Source of the DNA: Spirochaetota bacterium
GTDB taxonomy: Bacteria > Spirochaetota > Spirochaetia > Treponematales > Rectinemataceae
Length of the DNA stretch: 64,000 nucleotides
Assembly: GCA_022711355.1 (NCBI GenBank)
Contig: JAKLFE010000011.1
Coordinates: forward strand, 1 to 64,000
Direction: 5' to 3'
Shown here: positions 60,390 through 64,000 of the stretch, in pieces
How positions within the stretch are numbered: the first letter of the stretch is position 1
Layout of the letters: the number at the start of each line of letters is the position of its first letter
Position numbers and translations under genes: made by a program
The notes under the pieces: generated by a model
Database searches by the model: none
What the model was told of the DNA's origin: nothing
What the model saw: the letters and a program-made list of their open reading frames with translations, nothing else

Positions 60390-61274
60390 ATGGACTTCGA
60401 TATCGCGATGCTCGGACACGTTTCCAAGGACATCATCGTGGACCACCTCGGCGCCGAGACGCGGCTCCTGGGCGGGGCCGTCGTGCAATCCTGCGCCGCG
60501 GCGGCCCGTGCCGGAGCCAAGGTCCTCGTGGTCACCAAGGCGGCCGCCGGCGAGGCGGCCTCCCTCGAGCCGCTCAGGCGCGAGGCGGCCCGGCTCATCG
60601 TCCTGCCCAGCCCCGAGACGACCTCGATCCTCAACGTCTTCAAGACCGCCGACCACGAGCGGCGGGACACCAAGCTCCTCTCGCGGGCGGCCCCCTTCGT
60701 CGCCTCGGACCTGCCGGCCGAGATCAGCGCCAGGATCATCGACCTGGCCGGGCTCTTCGTGGGCGAGCTCCCCGACTCCCTCATCGAGGAGCTCAAGGGA
60801 CGGGGCCGGATAGCGGCCGACGCCCAGGGCCTCCTGCGCCGCGCCGACCCAAGCGGGGCCATGCTCTTCGCCGACTGGGAGGGCAAGCGCCGCTACCTCC
60901 CCTCCGTCGACTTCTTCAAGACCGACGCCGCCGAGGCGGAGATCCTGACCGGCCTCAAGGACCGCGAGGCGGCCGCCCGGACCCTCGCCTCCTGGGGAGC
61001 TCAGGAGGTCATGGTGACCCACAACAGCGAAGTCATCGTCCTGGTCGAGGGGAGGATCTTCCGAGCCCCCTTCACCCCGGCCAACCTCTCCGGCCGGACG
61101 GGCCGGGGCGACACGACCTTCGCCTCCTACCTCACGCGGCGGCTGGACCACGATCCCCAGGACGCGGTCCGCTTCGCCGCCGCCCTCTGCTCGATCAAGA
61201 TGGAGAAGCCCGGCCCCTTCTCCGGCAGCATAGGCGAGGTCCTCGAGCGCATGGAGCGCGACGCCAAGCGCTGA
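60390..61274 (+). CDS. PfkB-family carbohydrate kinase of the sugar ABC operon
   Basis: 294 residues. The N-terminal glycine-rich segment (MLGHVSKDIIVDHLGAETRLLGGAVVQSCAAAARAGAKV) and the C-terminal signature LSGRTGRGDTTFASYL with the catalytic Asp in GRGD fit the family. FKTDAAEAEILTG is the family's nucleotide-binding NxxE-like region. It probably phosphorylates the imported sugar or a breakdown product, providing the sugar-phosphate effector for the divergent regulator. GGGAGGA precedes ATG 60390, 70 nt after the permease stop. Confidence 0.88.
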   Translation: MDFDIAMLGHVSKDIIVDHLGAETRLLGGAVVQSCAAAARAGAKVLVVTKAAAGEAASLEPLRREAARLIVLPSPETTSILNVFKTADHERRDTKLLSRAAPFVASDLPAEISARIIDLAGLFVGELPDSLIEELKGRGRIAADAQGLLRRADPSGAMLFADWEGKRRYLPSVDFFKTDAAEAEILTGLKDREAAARTLASWGAQEVMVTHNSEVIVLVEGRIFRAPFTPANLSGRTGRGDTTFASYLTRRLDHDPQDAVRFAAALCSIKMEKPGPFSGSIGEVLERMERDAKR

Positions 61275-61309
61275 GGCCATCCCGGCCGCGCCGACGGGCT
61301 CGAGAAACG

Positions 61310-61377
61310 GCCGCAGCGGCACGAAGCGGAGATTCGATCGGCTGCGATCGGATCGAACTCTTCGGCGCCGCTGCGGC
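61310..61377. repeat. 68-nt nested palindrome after the kinase gene
   Basis: Outer arms GCCGCAGCGGC (61310-61320) and GCCGCTGCGGC (61367-61377) are perfect complements; inside, CGAAG (61322-61326)/CTTCG (61360-61364) and TTCGATC (61333-61339)/GATCGAA (61351-61357) pair as well. It has no T run. Candidate terminator, RNA element or REP-like repeat. Confidence 0.65.
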
Positions 61378-61410
61378 TTGCCCGTCCGTGAAGGGCCGAA
61401 ACCCTCGTCC

Positions 61411-61440
61411 TTGACAAGGCCGCCGCGCGGATACTACGGT
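61411..61440 (+). promoter_or_regulatory. promoter of tRNA-Pro
   Basis: TTGACA (61411-61416) and TACGGT (61435-61440, 18-bp spacer) or TACTAC (61432-61437, 15 bp). The tRNA 5' end is at 61456. Confidence 0.5.
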
Positions 61441-61455
61441 AAGCCTCGCTCTTTG

Positions 61456-61528
61456 CGGGACGTGGCCCAGGGGCTAAGGCGCTTGGTTTGGGACCAAGAT
61501 ATCGGCGGTTCAAATCCGCCCGTCCCGA
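61456..61528 (+). tRNA. tRNA-Pro (anticodon TGG)
   Basis: 73 nt. Acceptor CGGGACG/CGTCCCG, discriminator A; anticodon arm CTTGG-TTTGGGA-CCAAG with anticodon TGG; T arm GGCGGTTCAAATCCGCC. CCA is not encoded. Two related segments (CTGCTGCTCGARGGACGG) follow at about 61535 and 61571. Confidence 0.93.
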
Positions 61529-61641
61529 GGAAGACTGCTGCTCGAAGGACGGGCGGCCCGAGGATACCTGCTGCTCGAGGGACGGCGCGACAATAGATGG
61601 GTGATACCCAAGCCCCGCGCAACGGGTCTTGGTTAGCGCAA

Positions 61642-61682
61642 GGCGAAGATAATTATCTTAATTGCAGATACTTATCTTCGCC
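61642..61682. repeat. inverted repeat abutting tRNA-Arg
   Basis: GGCGAAGATAA (61642-61652) and TTATCTTCGCC (61672-61682), perfect 11-bp arms with a 19-nt AT-rich centre containing ATTATCTTAATTG. It ends one base before the tRNA-Arg 5' end. Confidence 0.75.
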
Positions 61683-61683
61683 G

Positions 61684-61757
61684 GGGATCATAGCTCAACT
61701 GGATAGAGCAGCTGCCTTCTAAGCAGCAGGTCGGGTGTTCGACTCACCCTGGTCCCG
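61684..61757 (+). tRNA. tRNA-Arg (anticodon TCT)
   Basis: 74 nt. Acceptor GGGATCA/TGGTCCC, discriminator G; anticodon arm GCTGC-CTTCTAA-GCAGC with anticodon TCT; T arm GGGTGTTCGACTCACCC. CCA is not encoded. Confidence 0.93.
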
Positions 61758-61769
61758 CGAGTCCCTCAG

Positions 61770-61798
61770 CCTCGCCTCGAATAGAGGCGGGGTTTTTT
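61770..61798 (+). terminator. rho-independent terminator after tRNA-Arg
   Basis: Stem CCTCGCCTC/GAGGCGGGG (9 bp with one G-T pair), 5-nt loop, then six T. The clearest intrinsic terminator in the window. Confidence 0.9.
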
Positions 61799-61847
61799 AC
61801 TTGTGGGGGCAGATTATTCGGGGTACCGCTTTACTGCGGCGGCCGGG

Positions 61848-61875
61848 CTGACGCGATAGTATTACTCCGTATACT
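61848..61875 (+). promoter_or_regulatory. promoter of the barrel protein/lipoprotein pair
   Basis: CTGACG (61848-61853), 16-bp spacer, TATACT (61870-61875). Leader about 55 nt with AAGGAG before ATG 61938. Confidence 0.5.
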
Positions 61876-61937
61876 GAGGACGAGGAGGCGAGGCTTTAAC
61901 CCGAGGCGCTTCCCATCGAAAAAACGAAGGAGTAGCT

Positions 61938-62486
61938 ATGAGACGCGGATGCATCCTCCTCGCCAGTGTATGCCTGCTCGCGCTGCCCCTCGCCGCGGAG
62001 TCCCCGGCGGCGAGGGATTACTCGTGGGGCCTGGTCTTCAACCTCGGGGATATCCTCTCGCTGGAATCCTACCAGGACGGTTACCAGGCAGGGGCCGGTC
62101 TCAAGTATCGTTTCGGGGAGGAGCTCGCCCTCCGCGGCCTCCTCGGTATCTACTGCAACGAGGACGACGAGGCCGATACGGAATACCAGGCCATCGGCCT
62201 GGGCCTGGCCGCTGAGTGGCACCTGGCCCCCGCGCCGGTCTCGCCCTACGCGGGAGCCCTCGCGGGAGCGCGCTTCCTCTCGGAGACCGACGAGGACAAC
62301 AAGGTCGACCTCTACTTCGGCGCCCTCTTCGGGGTCGAGCTCGAGCTCTACCGCAACCTCTCCCTCCTCGCCGAATACGAGCTCGTCGCGAGCTTCGACG
62401 CCGACGGCTCCTCCATCAGCCTCGGCGTCTCGGGGACCGAGGGCGAGGCGGGCGGGGCCCTCCTGGGCCTCGTCGTCTACTTCTAG
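61938..62486 (+). CDS. small outer-membrane beta-barrel-like protein
   Basis: 182 residues with a signal peptide (ILLASVCLLALPLAAES). The rest alternates glycine/aromatic amphipathic strands (AGAGLKYRFG, YQAIGLGLAAEWHLAP, YAGALAGARFL, DLYFGALFGVELELYRNLSLLAEYELVASF) and ends in LVVYF, typical of an eight-stranded OmpA/OmpW-like barrel. AAGGAG supports ATG 61938. The lipoprotein gene follows 9 nt later, so the pair probably works at the cell surface. Confidence 0.8.
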   Translation: MRRGCILLASVCLLALPLAAESPAARDYSWGLVFNLGDILSLESYQDGYQAGAGLKYRFGEELALRGLLGIYCNEDDEADTEYQAIGLGLAAEWHLAPAPVSPYAGALAGARFLSETDEDNKVDLYFGALFGVELELYRNLSLLAEYELVASFDADGSSISLGVSGTEGEAGGALLGLVVYF

Positions 62487-62495
62487 GATGCCGCC

Positions 62496-63380
62496 GTGAA
62501 GGCAGCTCTGTTCCCGGCGGCCATCCTGGCAGGGGCCCTCCTCGCCTCCTGCGAGGGCTGGGCCATCGGCACGGGCATAGGCGGCGAGGATGCCGGAAGG
62601 GTCATCGACCACCGCCACGCCGCGCTCGAGGCCCTCCCCGAGCCCGAGGTGAAGGCCGCCAAGGCCGCGCTCTCGATAGCCTACTGGCACACCTCCCACG
62701 GGAGCCAGCTCGTCACGGGCATGGACGGGTTCTTCGGGGGGAAGGGTCTGTATACGTATGGCTCGTCGCCCGCTTCCGGCGAGCTGCCGCTCGTCGAGCG
62801 ATCGCCCGACGTGGGCGCCTTCGGCAGTTTCGCGGCCTTCCAAGACGATGTGCGAAGCTATCTCGCGGGCAATCCCGGCACGAACGTGGTGATGGCCTCC
62901 TGGTGCGGCCAGGTCTCGGGCTCCTCGGAAGAGGCGATCGACGCCTACCTCGCGGCGATGGACGGGCTCGAGTCCGAGTACACCGGCGTAGCCTTCGTCT
63001 ACATGACCGGCCACGCCGACGGCTCGGGCCTTGCGGGCAACCTCCACCTCCGCGACCAGCAGATCCGCGCGTATTGCGAAGAGAACGAGAAGTGGCTCTT
63101 CGATTTCTACGACATCGAGTGCTACGACCCCGATGGGGCGTACTTCGGGGACAAGCTCGTGACCGACGCCTGCAACTACGATTACGATGGGGATGGCGTC
63201 GCGGAGGGCGGCGAGTCGGGGCCCTCGGGCGGGGATCGCAACTGGGCCCTCGACTGGCAGGACGAGCACCCCGGCGAGTGGTGGGACTGCTCCTCGGCCC
63301 ATTCCCAGAAGCTTAACGCGAACCGCAAGGCCGTCGCGGCCTGGCGCCTCTTCGCCCGCATCGCGGAGGAGCTGGACTAG
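62496..63380 (+). CDS. secreted lipoprotein with SGNH-hydrolase-like motifs
   Basis: 294 residues. Signal peptide with lipobox LLASC (Cys at about 19). Conserved-looking blocks IAYWHTSHGSQLVTGM, VVMASWCGQVSG, FVYMTGHADGSG and LFDFYDIECYDPDG recall an SGNH/GDSL-type alpha/beta core, with SHGS and MTGHAD as possible catalytic loops. A DYDGDGV segment near 225 looks like a calcium-binding loop, and DWxDEHPGEWWDCSSAHS is Trp/Asp-rich. I do not recognise a named family. GTG start 62496 follows the barrel gene by 9 nt. Confidence 0.7.
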   Translation: MKAALFPAAILAGALLASCEGWAIGTGIGGEDAGRVIDHRHAALEALPEPEVKAAKAALSIAYWHTSHGSQLVTGMDGFFGGKGLYTYGSSPASGELPLVERSPDVGAFGSFAAFQDDVRSYLAGNPGTNVVMASWCGQVSGSSEEAIDAYLAAMDGLESEYTGVAFVYMTGHADGSGLAGNLHLRDQQIRAYCEENEKWLFDFYDIECYDPDGAYFGDKLVTDACNYDYDGDGVAEGGESGPSGGDRNWALDWQDEHPGEWWDCSSAHSQKLNANRKAVAAWRLFARIAEELD

Positions 63381-63838
63381 CGGAGCTTGCGGATCTCCTC
63401 CTGCACCATCGCGTCGCAGCGCTCGTTGCCCTCGACCCCGGCGTGGCCCTCGACCCAGAGGAAGCGGGGCTTGACCCGCGCGGCCACGGCGTCCAGCTCC
63501 TCCCAGAGCTCGCGGTTCTTCACCGGCTGCCTGGAGGCGGTGCGCCAGCCGTTTCGCTTCCACGAGGCTATCCACGAGGTGATGCCGTTCTTGACGTACT
63601 GGGAGTCGGTGTAGAGGACGACCGGGGCCCCCGGGGCGAGTCGCTCGGCCTCCTCGAGGGCGGAGATCACCGCGCGGAGCTCCATGCGGTTGTTCGTGGT
63701 CGCGGCCTCGCCGCCCGAGCCGCAGATCTCGGCCTGTTCCGCCGCGCCCTGCGCCGCGCGGCGGAGGACGAAGGCCCAGCCTCCGGGACCGGGGTTGCCG
63801 GAGCAGCCCCCGTCGGTGTAGATGACGATGGATTCCAT
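63377..63838 (-). CDS. rnhA: ribonuclease HI
   Basis: 153 residues, the size of E. coli RNase HI (155). Catalytic residues Asp9 (YTDGG), Glu53 (NNRMEL), Asp78 (YTDSQ), His132 and Asp142 (GHAGVEGNERCD) are all present. Removes RNA from RNA-DNA hybrids. No Shine-Dalgarno precedes ATG 63838; the -10 box CATACT ends 8 nt upstream, so the mRNA should be leaderless or nearly so. Shares 4 nt with the convergent lipoprotein gene. Confidence 0.95.
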   Translation of the reverse strand: MESIVIYTDGGCSGNPGPGGWAFVLRRAAQGAAEQAEICGSGGEAATTNNRMELRAVISALEEAERLAPGAPVVLYTDSQYVKNGITSWIASWKRNGWRTASRQPVKNRELWEELDAVAARVKPRFLWVEGHAGVEGNERCDAMVQEEIRKLR

Positions 63839-63846
63839 GGAGGGGC

Positions 63847-63876
63847 AGTATGGCGGGGCGGGGAGGGCGGCGTCAA
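63847..63876 (-). promoter_or_regulatory. promoter of rnhA, overlapping the upstream terminator
   Basis: Minus strand TTGACG (63876-63871), 18-bp spacer, CATACT (63852-63847), 8 nt, ATG 63838. The -35 lies in the loop and stem of the TRAP-gene hairpin. Confidence 0.5.
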
Positions 63877-63888
63877 TCGCCGCCCTCC
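63862..63888 (-). terminator. hairpin after the TRAP permease gene
   Basis: Perfect 11-bp stem GGAGGGCGGCG/CGCCGCCCTCC with 5-nt loop, 1 nt after the stop codon of the partial gene. No T run. Confidence 0.65.
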
Positions 63889-63889
63889 T

Positions 63890-64000
63890 TCATTTCCAGA
63901 GCGTCGAGAGGCCCGGGGCGTAGGTGGCCAGGAGGAGGACCGCGAACTGGACCGCGAGGTAGGGCAGGGTGTCGCGGACTATCTGCCCGACGGGCTTCTT
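63890..64000 (-). CDS. TRAP transporter large permease (DctM), C-terminal fragment
   Basis: The last 36 residues of a minus-strand gene that continues beyond the window. The sequence VRDTLPYLAVQFAVLLLATYAPGLSTLW, written here in two parts as VRDTLPYLAVQFAV and LLLATYAPGLSTLW, matches the final transmembrane helix and end of DctM-type TRAP permeases (LPYLxxLxxxLxLLTYxPxLSLxLP). These import C4-dicarboxylates or related acids. Stop TGA at 63892-63890. Confidence 0.75.
   Translation of the reverse strand, partial: KKPVGQIVRDTLPYLAVQFAVLLLATYAPGLSTLWK

Overview
The window looks like a chromosomal segment of a high-GC, strictly anaerobic spirochete (Spirochaetota, Treponema/Spirochaeta-like). This rests on three things. 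The gene order cheW - DegT-like (SpsC) - nadK - recN - conserved helical protein matches, from memory and unchecked, the Treponema pallidum block around TP0439-TP0443. The gene set is anaerobic: a class III ribonucleotide reductase and two tungsten-type aldehyde:ferredoxin oxidoreductases. The chemotaxis set is CheD, CheW and dCache-type receptors. No phage, CRISPR array or insertion sequence was seen.

Layout. 1-5150: 5S rRNA, then cheW, the DegT-like gene, nadK, recN and a helical protein, tightly packed. 5200-12930: cytidine deaminase, a propeller lipoprotein with a degenerate LytM protein, a methyltransferase, the first AOR, YggS, envelope and flavodoxin-like proteins, apt. 13000-19170: gpmI, a CYTH protein, tRNA-Val, a PfkB kinase, lon. 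19190-22860: a lipoprotein and an ABC importer of the TrpXYZ type behind a palindromic operator. 22870-31780: beta-phosphoglucomutase-like HAD, the second AOR with its own ferredoxin, and a sugar block (UDPGP-type uridylyltransferase, glucokinase, GH127). 31890-37300: M23 peptidase, DnaQ-like exonuclease, phosphohexomutase, HAD phosphatase, RNA methyltransferase. 37415-41440: nrdR, nrdD, a glycyl-radical/redoxin protein and nrdG. 41508-53542: full-length Lhr helicase, cheD, and a leftward chemotaxis/two-component cluster. 53723-64000: an EF-G paralogue, a regulator divergent from a sugar ABC operon with a PfkB kinase, tRNA-Pro and tRNA-Arg, envelope proteins, rnhA and the 3' end of a TRAP permease gene.

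The most unusual system is the class III ribonucleotide reductase. The NrdD chain stops 22 residues after its C-terminal zinc motif and has no glycyl-radical segment. That segment (SRIVGYYRP) is the N-terminal part of the next gene, fused to a CPNC redoxin domain. Both broken ends carry similar heptad helices (I-x3-I-x2-L-x3-L), as if the two proteins dock through a coiled coil. Two NrdR boxes exactly 31 bp apart overlap the operon promoter.

A second theme is transcription starts. Recognisable sigma70-type promoters (TTGnnn, 16-18 bp, TAnnnT) sit before many genes. For a group of genes without a Shine-Dalgarno sequence (lhr, cheD, the GH127 gene, glk, rnhA, the flavodoxin-like gene) the -10 box ends only 6-8 nt before the start codon, which predicts leaderless mRNAs and corrects several start codons. 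The dNTP operon, the two ABC operons and the chemotaxis cluster each appear to be separately controlled units.
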